From the NCBI GenBank assembly GCA_039030075.1, contig JBCCEW010000013.1, positions 81,328 through 145,327 of the forward strand: DNA of 64,000 nucleotides, written 5' to 3'. Of the stretch, positions 35,126 through 43,548 are shown one piece after another. Under the pieces are notes generated by a model, which had not been told where the DNA came from, searched no databases, and was given only the letters and a program-made list of their open reading frames with translations. Made by a program: the position numbers and the translations under genes. The stretch is from Myxococcota bacterium. Its GTDB lineage: Bacteria > Myxococcota_A > UBA9160 > SMWR01. How positions within the stretch are numbered: the first letter of the stretch is position 1; each line of letters opens with the position of its first letter.

Positions 35126-35953
35126 TCAGGTCCCCGTGAACTCGGGCGTGCGCTTCGCGACGAAGGCGCGCATCGCCTCCTGCAGGTCGTTCGACTGCAG
35201 ACTCGTAGAGAGCGTGAAGAGCGCGTTGAAGAGCAGGCTCTGATCCGTGGTCAGCTCTTCGTTCTGCTGCAGCATGAACTTCGTGCCGCGGACCGCCATG
35301 GGCGAGTTCGCTGCGATCTCGAGGGCGAGCGCCTCCGCCGCCTCGAAGAGTGCCTCGGCATCCGGCGCGACGTCGTTCACCAGGCCGATCTCGGCGGCGC
35401 GCGCCGCGTCGATGTCCTTGCCGGTGTAGGCGAGCTCAGCGACATGGCCCGCGCCGACCACCTTCGGCAGGCGCTGCAGGGTTCCCACGTCGGCCACAAT
35501 CCCGATGCGCGTCTCGCGAATGCTGAAGGTCGCATCTGCCGAAGCCAGGCGCATGTCGCAGGCGGTGGCCAGATCGATGCCACCGCCGAGACAGTGGCCG
35601 TGGATCGCGGCGATCACCGGAAGCGGGCACGCCGCCAGCGCCGTGATCCCGTCCTGGAAGGCACGGGTCGTCTCCAGCTGACGCAGATTCGCGACGGCCT
35701 GGGACGACTTCTCCCGCTTCACATCGATGGCTTCGCCCGCCGCCATCAGGTCGAGTCCGACGCAGAAGCTCTTTCCGCGCCCCGCGAGCACGATGGCGCG
35801 CACCTCTTCGTCGGCGGCGAGCGCCTCGAGGGCGCGCGGCAGCCCGGTCCACATCTCGCGGATCAAGGCGTTGCGCTTCTCCGGCCGATCCAGCCAGAGA
35901 AAGCCGACCGGCCCCCGCTTCTCGAGGCTCAGCGTGTCCGAGGCGAAATCCAT
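35126..35953 (-). CDS. Crotonase-family protein, dienoyl-CoA isomerase (ECH1)-like
   Basis: A 275-residue protein from ATG 35953 (AAGGAG upstream). Besides the general landmarks RPEKRNAL, AIVLAGRGKSFCVGLDL and HGHCLGGGIDLATACD, it has SIRETRIGIVADVGTLQRLPK. That block matches mitochondrial delta3,5-delta2,4-dienoyl-CoA isomerase, whose catalytic Asp/Glu/Asp residues fall at the Asp of GGGIDLA, the Glu of RETRIG and the Asp of VADVG, all present here. It probably shifts double bonds in CoA-bound unsaturated acids during beta-oxidation. No other beta-oxidation enzyme is adjacent. Confidence 0.82.
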   Translation of the reverse strand: MDFASDTLSLEKRGPVGFLWLDRPEKRNALIREMWTGLPRALEALAADEEVRAIVLAGRGKSFCVGLDLMAAGEAIDVKREKSSQAVANLRQLETTRAFQDGITALAACPLPVIAAIHGHCLGGGIDLATACDMRLASADATFSIRETRIGIVADVGTLQRLPKVVGAGHVAELAYTGKDIDAARAAEIGLVNDVAPDAEALFEAAEALALEIAANSPMAVRGTKFMLQQNEELTTDQSLLFNALFTLSTSLQSNDLQEAMRAFVAKRTPEFTGT

Positions 35954-36107
35954 GACGGGGCTCCTTCGGTGCGGTGGTGCCGCGTGGCGCGGTCGGTTCC
36001 CGGTGGTACGGAGACGAGGCTGGGCGAAACGCCGGATTCGCGCAACGCTTCCGCCCGGCACCCCACCGCACGAGCGGAAGTTCACCCGGTGCCCGAGGAG
36101 GGAATCG

Positions 36108-36491
36108 ATGCCTACTTGGTTGCGCGCGATCGTCGGCTTGGCGGGGTTGTTGTTTCTGGTTCAGGCCCTGGGTTGGGCGGCGACTCCCGAGCGCGCCGCC
36201 GAGGGACTCGGCATGCCCTTGCTCGACGGGCTGGGACGCAGCAGCCAGGCGGGAGACTTCTTCGCGTTCTTTCTCAGCCTGGCGACGCTGATCGGCCTGG
36301 GCGCCCTGCAACAACGACCCCATTGGCTCCAGGCCGGGGCGCTGATGCTCGGGAGCGCCGCGATCGGACGCCTGTGGATGTGGGCTGTCCACGATGCCGC
36401 GTTCGCCACCCAGTTCATCGTCATCGAGGCCGTGTTCGCGGGCCTGCTGCTCTTCGCAGCGAGCCGAGCGGGCGACGCGACCGACGCCTAG
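36108..36491 (+). CDS. Small four-helix membrane protein, unknown function
   Basis: A 127-residue protein with GAGGAGGGA upstream of its ATG and four hydrophobic segments (about 6-24, 47-65, 76-93 and 100-120). Polar residues are scattered in helix 3 (IGRLWMWAVHD). It resembles small uncharacterised membrane proteins of the DUF4345 type, but the match is only by eye. It is divergent from the dienoyl-CoA isomerase-like gene and converges on the PEP-CTERM gene across a hairpin. Confidence 0.6.
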   Translation: MPTWLRAIVGLAGLLFLVQALGWAATPERAAEGLGMPLLDGLGRSSQAGDFFAFFLSLATLIGLGALQQRPHWLQAGALMLGSAAIGRLWMWAVHDAAFATQFIVIEAVFAGLLLFAASRAGDATDA

Positions 36492-36531
36492 CCTGGTTCG
36501 ACCGCTCCGCGCCCGAACGCAGAACGGCCCC

Positions 36532-36550
36532 CCCGAACGCCGCGTTCGGG
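36532..36550. terminator. Hairpin between convergent genes
   Basis: CCCGAACG (36532-36539) pairs with CGTTCGGG (36543-36550) around a 3-base loop, midway between the membrane-protein stop and the PEP-CTERM stop. There is no T-run on either side; probable bidirectional terminator. Confidence 0.5.
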
Positions 36551-36578
36551 AGGACCGACTGAGGAGAGACGTTGTGGG

Positions 36579-37193
36579 CTAGCGCGTCTGGCGTCGGCTG
36601 CGGGCCGCGAGGCCGAGGAGCCCGACGCCCACCAGGGCGGCCGTCGACGGCTCGGGCACGACGCCCCAGTGCTTCACGTGCTTCGTGGTCCACACCCACT
36701 TGGAGTAGTAGCGGGGGTAGTAGCGGCCCCGGTACTTCACCCAGCGCTTCACCCGGACCTGCTTCTTCACCTTCTCGGCCACCTTCACGCCGAAGATCTG
36801 ATCGAGGAAGATCTGATTGCCGAGGTCCATGTTCTTGTTGGAGATGTAGAAGGTGGTGTCCTTCTTGTGGCTGCGCAGGGAAAGTGCAATCTCGCCGTGA
36901 TCGTTGTCGCGGTCGATCTTGCGAAGATCGCGTCCCCAGAACTTCAGTCCCTTCAGAACGTCGTCATTCGCGAAGTTCAGGAAGATCTCTTTGATCGAAC
37001 CGGTGGACCACACGTTTACGCGGACCTTTCCGTCGATCTTCATGTCGTCCAGGGTCACCTTGACCATGCCCTTCTCCCCGTGGTCATCGAGGATGAAGGT
37101 CTGGGATACCGCGTGTGCGCTCGTGGCAAGTCCAAGCAAGAGCACGGCGGCGAAGGCGCCACCCAACCAGCTGCGTTTTCCGCATCGAATCAT
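36579..37193 (-). CDS. PEP-CTERM sorting-signal exported protein
   Basis: A 204-residue protein with a Sec signal peptide (GGAFAAVLLLGLATSAHA) and a C-terminal PEP-CTERM tripartite signal: VVPEPST, a hydrophobic helix (AALVGVGLLGLAA) and a basic tail (RSRRQTR). The mature region is Lys/Asp-rich with repeated basic-aromatic sequence near the end (KRWVKYRGRYYPRYYSKW). PEP-CTERM proteins are cut by exosortase and are often glycosylated surface or matrix proteins. AGGAG lies eight bases before the ATG. No exosortase gene is in the window. Confidence 0.85.
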   Translation of the reverse strand: MIRCGKRSWLGGAFAAVLLLGLATSAHAVSQTFILDDHGEKGMVKVTLDDMKIDGKVRVNVWSTGSIKEIFLNFANDDVLKGLKFWGRDLRKIDRDNDHGEIALSLRSHKKDTTFYISNKNMDLGNQIFLDQIFGVKVAEKVKKQVRVKRWVKYRGRYYPRYYSKWVWTTKHVKHWGVVPEPSTAALVGVGLLGLAARSRRQTR

Positions 37194-37432
37194 CGTTTCC
37201 ACTCCTGGTCCGCCGGTCTCGCGAGGCGGCCACCGAAGCGGTGGGCCGGTCTCGACGAGGAGAAGGGGTTCGCGGTGAAGTGGTGCGCGGGGGCCGGTTG
37301 TGTCAGCCAAAGGGCTGCATTTTCTTTGCAGAAACAATGGAGTAGGTGTGAAGCCGGGCTCCTGACCGGGCTCCCTGCCGGCCCGGGAACCCGAGTTGCC
37401 GGCGAGCGAACCCACCCCCTCGGGAAACAGGC

Positions 37433-38953
37433 GTGAAGCAAGCGATTCTGACCATCGCCAAAACGTGGTTCGCCACGCGGCGGGGGCCGTGCCGCGTGGG
37501 ACGACGTCCCCGAAAGCCGTTTTGGCACTGGGGGTTGGCCCCGGGGCGCCCGTCGGGGACGGGGGCCCGCTGGGCAGCCGCCACCGCCGCGTGCGGGTGG
37601 CTCGCCTGCCCGGCCCCGGAAGCGCCGCCCCCGGTGGAGCCGCCGAACGTGGTCCTTTACGTGGTCGACACCCTCCGGGCCGACGCGATCGGGCCGAGCG
37701 GCCAGGCCTGGGCCCGGACGCCGGCCCTCGATGCCTTCGCCCGCGAGGCGGTCGTCTTCCAGCAGGCGCGGGCCGTCTCCTCCTGGACCCGGCCCTCGAT
37801 GGCATCGATCCTCACCGGGGCCGAGCCCGGTGCCCACCGCGTCGAGACCCGCCACGACGCCCTGCCGGAAGATCTCCCCAGCCTCGCGAGCCGGCTGGGG
37901 TCGGCCGGGTACACCACCGCCTATTTCACGGCGAACCCCAACGCGGGTTCGTTCTTCGGGTTCGGCCGCGACTTCGACCACGTGGCCGAGCTCTACGCGC
38001 GCCGCGAGGCCGGGACGATCGACCAGTCCGAGCTCATCACCCGCGATCGCGACGTCGTGGACCGGGCCCTGGCCTGGATGGAAACCGCGCCACGTCCGTT
38101 TCTGCTGGTCGTGCTCTGTGTCGATCCGCACCGGCCCTACCGGCCGAGCACGCCGCTCGCGGCGGACGCCGCACAAGAGATCCGCCGGGCACGTGCCCCG
38201 GCGGCGGCGCGCGAACGGGGTGCGCCCTGGCCCGAGAACTGGCGACGCTGGCGCGCGCGCTACGCGGGCGAAGTCCGCGACGCCGACGCGGCCTTCGGTC
38301 GGCTCGTCGCGCGCCTGGAGTTCACGGAGGAACTCGACCAGAGCCTGGTCCTCTTCACGTCGGATCACGGCGAAGAGTTTCTGGAGCACGGCGGAATCGA
38401 CCACGGCCGCACCCTCTTCGACGAGGTGCTGCGTGTCCCGCTCGTGGTGCGCTTCCCCGCGACGGCCAGTGTCGCCCCCGGCGTGCGGCGCGACGCGGTC
38501 GACAGCCTCGACCTGGTCCCCACCATCCTCGACGTGTTGGGCCTGCCAAAGGAGGACGCCCTGCCCGGACGCTCGCTGCGCGGCCCGGCGGGAGAACCCC
38601 GCGCGTTCCCAGTTGCCGCGCGGCTGGCAAAGGAGGGTCAGGACCTGCGATCGGTGGTCACTCCCCCCTGGAAGCTGATCCGCGACGGCGCAACCGGATC
38701 CGATCATCTCTACCGCGTGGACGGGGCCGCCCCCGAGCCCCACCCCATCGCGCTCGACCGAGACCCGTCGGTTCGCGCCGAGGTCACGCGACTGCGCCGG
38801 CACCTCGACGCCTGGACGGCAGCCGAGACGGCGCGCTCGGGTGCCCCCGCCGCTCCCCTTTCGGAGGAAGCGCGCGCGGCACTGGAGGCGCTGGGATATG
38901 CGGTCCCCGACGAAGAGAGCGAGGCCGAGACCGAGGCGGCGCCCGCGCGCTAG
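37433..38953 (+). CDS. Sulfatase-fold hydrolase with altered active-site motif
   Basis: A protein of up to 506 residues of the alkaline phosphatase/sulfatase superfamily: NVVLYVVDTLRADAIG (first metal-Asp strand), WTRPSMASILTG, VDPHRPYRP, FTSDHGEEFLEHG (metal Asp-His) and LVPTILDVLGLP. Where true sulfatases have Cys/Ser-x-Pro-x-Arg, aligning to LLTG gives Thr-Arg-Pro-Ser-Met: a Thr at the nucleophile position and Met instead of Arg. Thr nucleophiles occur in related phosphotransferases. A lipobox-like WLAC near residue 59 suggests a true start downstream of GTG 37433; no clean ATG exists, so the N-terminus is uncertain. It precedes an SDR gene by 44 bases. Confidence 0.8.
   Translation: MKQAILTIAKTWFATRRGPCRVGRRPRKPFWHWGLAPGRPSGTGARWAAATAACGWLACPAPEAPPPVEPPNVVLYVVDTLRADAIGPSGQAWARTPALDAFAREAVVFQQARAVSSWTRPSMASILTGAEPGAHRVETRHDALPEDLPSLASRLGSAGYTTAYFTANPNAGSFFGFGRDFDHVAELYARREAGTIDQSELITRDRDVVDRALAWMETAPRPFLLVVLCVDPHRPYRPSTPLAADAAQEIRRARAPAAARERGAPWPENWRRWRARYAGEVRDADAAFGRLVARLEFTEELDQSLVLFTSDHGEEFLEHGGIDHGRTLFDEVLRVPLVVRFPATASVAPGVRRDAVDSLDLVPTILDVLGLPKEDALPGRSLRGPAGEPRAFPVAARLAKEGQDLRSVVTPPWKLIRDGATGSDHLYRVDGAAPEPHPIALDRDPSVRAEVTRLRRHLDAWTAAETARSGAPAAPLSEEARAALEALGYAVPDEESEAETEAAPAR
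37457..37526. repeat. Nested inverted repeat, multi-stem element
   Basis: Outer arms GCCAAAACG (37457-37465) and CGTTTTGGC (37518-37526) are perfect 9-bp complements. They enclose CCACGCGGC (37473-37481) with GCCGCGTGG (37491-37499), 9-bp perfect with a 9-base loop, and then GGGAC (37498-37502) with GTCCC (37506-37510), which shares two bases with the previous arm. It lies at the 5' end of the sulfatase-like frame. It could be a leader structure or a REP-like palindrome. Confidence 0.5.
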
Positions 38954-38997
38954 CGTTGTTCACGGCGCCGCGTGTCGGCGCGCGAGGAGGCACACCG

Positions 38998-39762
38998 ATG
39001 GTCCCGATCCGACGCCTGTTCGTCACCGGCGCGAGTACCGGGTTGGGGTTCGGCCTCGCCGACCACTACGCGCGCGAGGAGACCCACCTCGGTCTGGTCG
39101 CGCGACGCGAGAACCTGCTCCAGGACCACGCCAAGCGCTGGCAGGAGCGCGGCGCCCAGGTCGAAATCTACCCCGGCGACGTGGCCGACACCGGCTTCAT
39201 GCGCGCCAGCGCAGAGCACTTCCTCGACGCGGCCGGCGGCTGCGACCTGGTGTTCGCGAACGCGGGCGTCTCGATTCCGAACCGCACCCTCCAGGGCGAG
39301 TCCGACGACGTCGCGTGGCTGATGGGGGTCAACGTCGTGGGCGTCACCAATACGGTGCTGCCCTTCGTGCCGGCGCTGTGTCGGCAGGGCTCGGGGGTCC
39401 TGTGCGCCGTGAGCTCGGTCGCCGGGCACGGTCCCCTGCCCGGCCGCGCCGCCTACTCGGCCTCGAAGGCCGCGGTCACCACCTTCATGAGCAGTCTTCG
39501 CATGGATCTCAGCGGGACCGGCGTCCACGCGATGGCGCTCTGCCCTGGATTCGTCGAGACACCCCTGACCGAGGGCAATCCGAACATGCCCTTCCTGATC
39601 TCCCTCGACGAAGCGGTCCGCGAGATGGCCGGCGCAATCGAGGCGCGCAAGCACACCTACAGTTTTCCGACGCCCATGCGCTGGCTGTCGCGGGCGATGC
39701 GCCTCGTTCCCGAGAGCTGGGTGCAGCGACTCGCCCCGGCCGCGAAGCCCGACGACGCCTGA
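38998..39762 (+). CDS. Short-chain dehydrogenase/reductase (SDR)
   Basis: A 254-residue classical SDR: cofactor loop VTGASTGLG near residues 9-17, FANAGVS, and the catalytic Ser-Tyr-Lys in SSVAG...AAYSASKAA. ARR after the second strand suggests NADP(H). Late Pro-Gly-Phe (CPGFVETPLT) is typical. The C-terminal RWLSRAMRLVPESW resembles DltE/SadH-type members acting on fatty or lipid substrates, but this is weak. AGGAGG precedes the ATG. The next SDR gene begins 29 bases downstream; the two SDRs and possibly the sulfatase-like gene form an operon. Confidence 0.88.
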   Translation: MVPIRRLFVTGASTGLGFGLADHYAREETHLGLVARRENLLQDHAKRWQERGAQVEIYPGDVADTGFMRASAEHFLDAAGGCDLVFANAGVSIPNRTLQGESDDVAWLMGVNVVGVTNTVLPFVPALCRQGSGVLCAVSSVAGHGPLPGRAAYSASKAAVTTFMSSLRMDLSGTGVHAMALCPGFVETPLTEGNPNMPFLISLDEAVREMAGAIEARKHTYSFPTPMRWLSRAMRLVPESWVQRLAPAAKPDDA

Positions 39763-39791
39763 CCGAACCCGAGCGGAAGAAGGAGCACAGC

Positions 39792-40643
39792 GTGCAGGAC
39801 CTGGCAGGAGCCCACGCCCTCGTGACCGGCGGGGGCACCGGAATCGGACTCGGCATCGCACGGCGGCTGCTCGAAGCCGGCGCGGTCACCACCCTCGCGG
39901 GACGCCGCGAGGACGTGCTCGAAGCCGCCGCGAAAGAACTGGGCGCGGCCATCCCGGACGCCCCCGAGATCCGCACGATCGGCTGCGACGTGTGCGACCC
40001 GGAGGCGGTCGAGGCGGCCGTCGAACACGCGAGCGACGGCGAGGGGCGCCTCCAGGTGGCGGTGGCCAATGCGGGAGTCGGCGCGGGGGGCCCGTTCCTG
40101 ATGCTCGAAGCCGACGCCCTCCGCCACGTCCTCGACGTGAACGTCGTAGGCGCCTTCAACACCCTCCGTGCCGCGGCCCTGCGCATGCGCGACGCCGGCG
40201 GCTCGATCATCGCGATCTCGTCGATCGCCGGCGCACTCGGCGGTCGCTTCCGTGCGGCCTACGCCACCAGCAAAGCGGGCCTCGACATGCTGGTGCGCAG
40301 CGGCGCCGACGAACTGGGCGGCTTCGGGATCCGGATCAACTCGCTGCGCCCCGGCGTGGTGCCGTCGGAAGCGACGTCGCCCCTCTTCAACTTCCCGGAC
40401 ATCGTCCAGGACTACGAACGCCAGATGCCGCTCGGCTTCGTCGGAGCGCCGGAGGACATTGGAGACGCGGTGGTCTGGCTCGCGAGCCCGGCGAGTCGCT
40501 GGGTGACAGGACAGAACATCGCGGTCGACGGCGGACACACCCTGCGGCGCGCACCCGACTTCGAGCGCGCGATCCGCGCGCAGCTCGGCGAAGAGGCCTA
40601 TGCGCAGGTGGTGAAGCCCGGATTCGGGCCGGCGGGCACTTAG
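39792..40643 (+). CDS. Short-chain dehydrogenase/reductase (SDR)
   Basis: A 283-residue SDR starting at GTG 39792 with AAGGAG upstream. Cofactor loop VTGGGTGIG, GRRE after strand 2 (NADP preference), VANAGVG, and the catalytic residues in SSIAG...AAYATSKAG. The C-terminal block PEDIGDAVVWLASPASRWVTGQNIAVDGG is standard for classical SDRs, followed by an extra 35-residue tail. The likely reaction is oxidation or reduction of a hydroxyl/keto group in a CoA ester, steroid or sugar; nothing specifies it. Ends seven bases from the convergent quinone-reductase gene. Confidence 0.88.
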   Translation: MQDLAGAHALVTGGGTGIGLGIARRLLEAGAVTTLAGRREDVLEAAAKELGAAIPDAPEIRTIGCDVCDPEAVEAAVEHASDGEGRLQVAVANAGVGAGGPFLMLEADALRHVLDVNVVGAFNTLRAAALRMRDAGGSIIAISSIAGALGGRFRAAYATSKAGLDMLVRSGADELGGFGIRINSLRPGVVPSEATSPLFNFPDIVQDYERQMPLGFVGAPEDIGDAVVWLASPASRWVTGQNIAVDGGHTLRRAPDFERAIRAQLGEEAYAQVVKPGFGPAGT

Positions 40644-40649
40644 CCGCGC

Positions 40650-41627
40650 TCAGGCGCCGGGCAGCAACACCGCCTTCCCGGCCAGCCGTCGTTCGACGAG
40701 CGCCGTCAACACGGAGCCGGCTTCCGAGAGCGGGAAGGTCGCGGGCGGTGCGGGTCGCAGCTTCCCCGAAGCCAGCAGCCCCGCGAACTCCTCGAGCAGG
40801 ACGCGATTGCCGCCGGGCTCCCGCCCGGTCCAGCCGCCCCAGTCGACCCCCACCACCTGACAGCTCTTCAGCAGGATCAGGTTGAAGGGCACGCGCGGAA
40901 TCTCCCCCGTCGCGAAACCGATCACGAGGTAGCGGGCGCCCGGCGCGCAGGCGCGCAGGGCCGGTTCCGCATAGTCGCCGCCCACCGGGTCGTAGACGAG
41001 ATCGACGCCACCCCCCGAGAGTTCCTTCGCGCGGTTCTTCAAGTCTTCCCGGCCGTAGTCGATGGTCTCGTCGGCGCCGCGTTCGCGACACAGGGCGAGC
41101 TTCTCTTCCGACGATGCGGCCGCGATCACGCGCGCTCCGAGCGCTTTCGCCAGGTCGATCGCCGCCAGCCCGACGCCACCCGCCGCCCCGAGGATGAGGA
41201 TCGTCTCGCCCTCGCGAACCTGCGCGCGTCGCGTGAGCGCGAAGAGCCCCGTGCAGTAGCTCTGGAGCAGACAGGCCGCGGTGGGCATGTCGACACCCTC
41301 AGGGATCGGCAGCGCGCCCTTCGCCGACACCGCCACCTTCTCGGCGAAGCCGTTGACGCCCATCATCGCCAGGACCGGGTCGCCCACGGCGATGCCCTCG
41401 ACGCCCGGACCGAGTTCGGCCACCCGGCCGGCCACTTCGCTGCCCGGGACATAGGGGACCGGCACCTTCACCTGGTAGAGCCCCTGCGCCATCAGGGCAT
41501 CGACGAAGTTCACGCCGCAGGCCTCGACGGACACCAGCACCTGGCCGTCGCCGGGAACGGGGTCGGGGCGCTCCTCGAGAACGAGGTGTTTCGGGTGCCC
41601 GTATTCGTGACAAACCACCGCGCGCAT
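40650..41627 (-). CDS. NADPH:quinone oxidoreductase-like MDR protein
   Basis: A 325-residue medium-chain reductase without zinc ligands. The GroES domain has VEACGVNFVDALMAQGLYQ and VPYVPGSEVAGRV, typical of quinone oxidoreductases; the Rossmann loop reads ILGAAGGVGLAAIDLAKALG and the NADPH phosphate region SSEEKLALCRERGAD. It probably reduces quinones or enones by hydride transfer. AAGGAG lies eight bases before ATG 41627. The 209-base divergent region before the flavodoxin-like gene shows no recognisable site apart from that gene's AAGGAG. Confidence 0.88.
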   Translation of the reverse strand: MRAVVCHEYGHPKHLVLEERPDPVPGDGQVLVSVEACGVNFVDALMAQGLYQVKVPVPYVPGSEVAGRVAELGPGVEGIAVGDPVLAMMGVNGFAEKVAVSAKGALPIPEGVDMPTAACLLQSYCTGLFALTRRAQVREGETILILGAAGGVGLAAIDLAKALGARVIAAASSEEKLALCRERGADETIDYGREDLKNRAKELSGGGVDLVYDPVGGDYAEPALRACAPGARYLVIGFATGEIPRVPFNLILLKSCQVVGVDWGGWTGREPGGNRVLLEEFAGLLASGKLRPAPPATFPLSEAGSVLTALVERRLAGKAVLLPGA

Positions 41628-41836
41628 GGATCGACTCCTTCGCAGAAGGCTCGCCAGGGGCGAGTCGGGTCTCGCATGATGCGCTGGGATCGCGCCGTCG
41701 GCCAGCCGGCCCGCGCGGCGCGTCCCGTCGCCACCCGCGTCCGCACCCCCGCAGACCCGCGTGACCTTTCGGAGAGCAAGGCATTTCAGAGACGACTCTT
41801 CCGCACCGCGGCCACCCGCCGCCAAGGAGCATCCCG

Positions 41837-42583
<747 letters not shown>

Positions 42584-42666
42584 GACCCGGCGGTGGTCGC
42601 CATCGCCTGACCAGGCTTGCACGCCGCGTCGGGCCCCACGTACCGTGCGGGCCCGACGAGGTACCC

Positions 42667-43548
42667 ATGAAGATCGGACTCTGCTTCCCCTACACCCAAC
42701 CGACCCTCGACCGCGCCACGATGCTCGACTGGTACCGGCGCGTCGACGAGGGCCCCTTCTCGACCCTCTCCTGCGGCGAGCGCATGATCGGCCCGAGCGT
42801 CGAGATGAGCAGCACGCTCGCGGCCGCGGCGGCGGTTACCGAGCGTGTGCGGATCGCCCCCACGCTCTACGTGCTCCCGATGCATCCGGCGGTGTTCGTC
42901 GCGAAGCAAGCCGCAACCCTCGATCTGATCTCGGGCGGGCGCGTCACGGTGACCGTCGGCGTCGGCGGGCGACCCCACGACTACCGCTGCATGGAGGCAG
43001 AAGTGGAGCGGAAGCAGGCCCACATGGCGCAGCAGGTCGCGCAGATGCGCGCGATCTGGCGCGGCGAGCTGCCCTTCGAAGGCACCGAGCCGGTGGGCCC
43101 GCAGCCCGTCCAGCCCGGCGGTCCGCCGATCCTGGCCGGCGTAATGGGACCGCGAGCGATCCAGCGCGCCGCGGACTGGGCCGACGGCGTGTACTCGTGG
43201 TCGGGGAACGGCGAGCGCGCCGAGCTCGGGGCACAGCTCGAACGCGTCGATGCCGCCTGGCAGGAGAAGCGGAGTGAAGCTCCGATGCGGGTCGCCGGCT
43301 TCTGGTATTCACTGGCGCCGAACAGCGGCCAGCGCCTGCACGACTACGCGTTCAAGTACCTGAAGATCGCCGGCGAGGACCTCGCGCGCGGCGTCGCGAA
43401 GAGCCTCACGCGCTCGACCCCGGACGCGGTCCGCGCGGCCCTCGACGACTACGAGGCCCTCGGCATCGAGGAGTGCCTGCTCAACTCGGCAACGGACGAT
43501 CTGGCCGAGATCGACGGCCTCATCGAGGTGATCGAGAAGCGCGGCTAG
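42667..43548 (+). CDS. LLM-class flavin/F420-dependent oxidoreductase
   Basis: A 293-residue luciferase-like protein: MKIGLCFPYTQP, RIAPTLYVLPMHPAVFVAKQAATLDLISGGRVTVTVGVGG, the central loop QMRAIWRGELPFEG and PPILAGVMGPRAIQRAADWADGV. The VAKQAATLDLISGGR segment is the classic LLM nucleotide-binding region. F420 or FMN cannot be distinguished by eye. It follows the FMN-reductase-like gene, which may supply reduced flavin. Its stop overlaps the MBL-fold gene by four bases. Confidence 0.88.
   Translation: MKIGLCFPYTQPTLDRATMLDWYRRVDEGPFSTLSCGERMIGPSVEMSSTLAAAAAVTERVRIAPTLYVLPMHPAVFVAKQAATLDLISGGRVTVTVGVGGRPHDYRCMEAEVERKQAHMAQQVAQMRAIWRGELPFEGTEPVGPQPVQPGGPPILAGVMGPRAIQRAADWADGVYSWSGNGERAELGAQLERVDAAWQEKRSEAPMRVAGFWYSLAPNSGQRLHDYAFKYLKIAGEDLARGVAKSLTRSTPDAVRAALDDYEALGIEECLLNSATDDLAEIDGLIEVIEKRG

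Noticed and set aside
37457..37526. Integron attC site
   Set aside because: The outer arms resemble paired core sites only superficially; the RYYYAAC/GTTRRRY pattern is not met and no integrase or cassette array is present.
37522..37540. TGGCACT...TTGG resembling a sigma-54 promoter for the sulfatase-like gene
   Set aside because: The -12 element lacks GC at the fixed spacing, and the match lies inside the inverted-repeat element.
41628..41836. Small plus-strand frame in the quinone-reductase/flavodoxin divergent region
   Set aside because: Arg/Ala-biased sequence without ribosome-binding site or domain; overlaps the opposite start.
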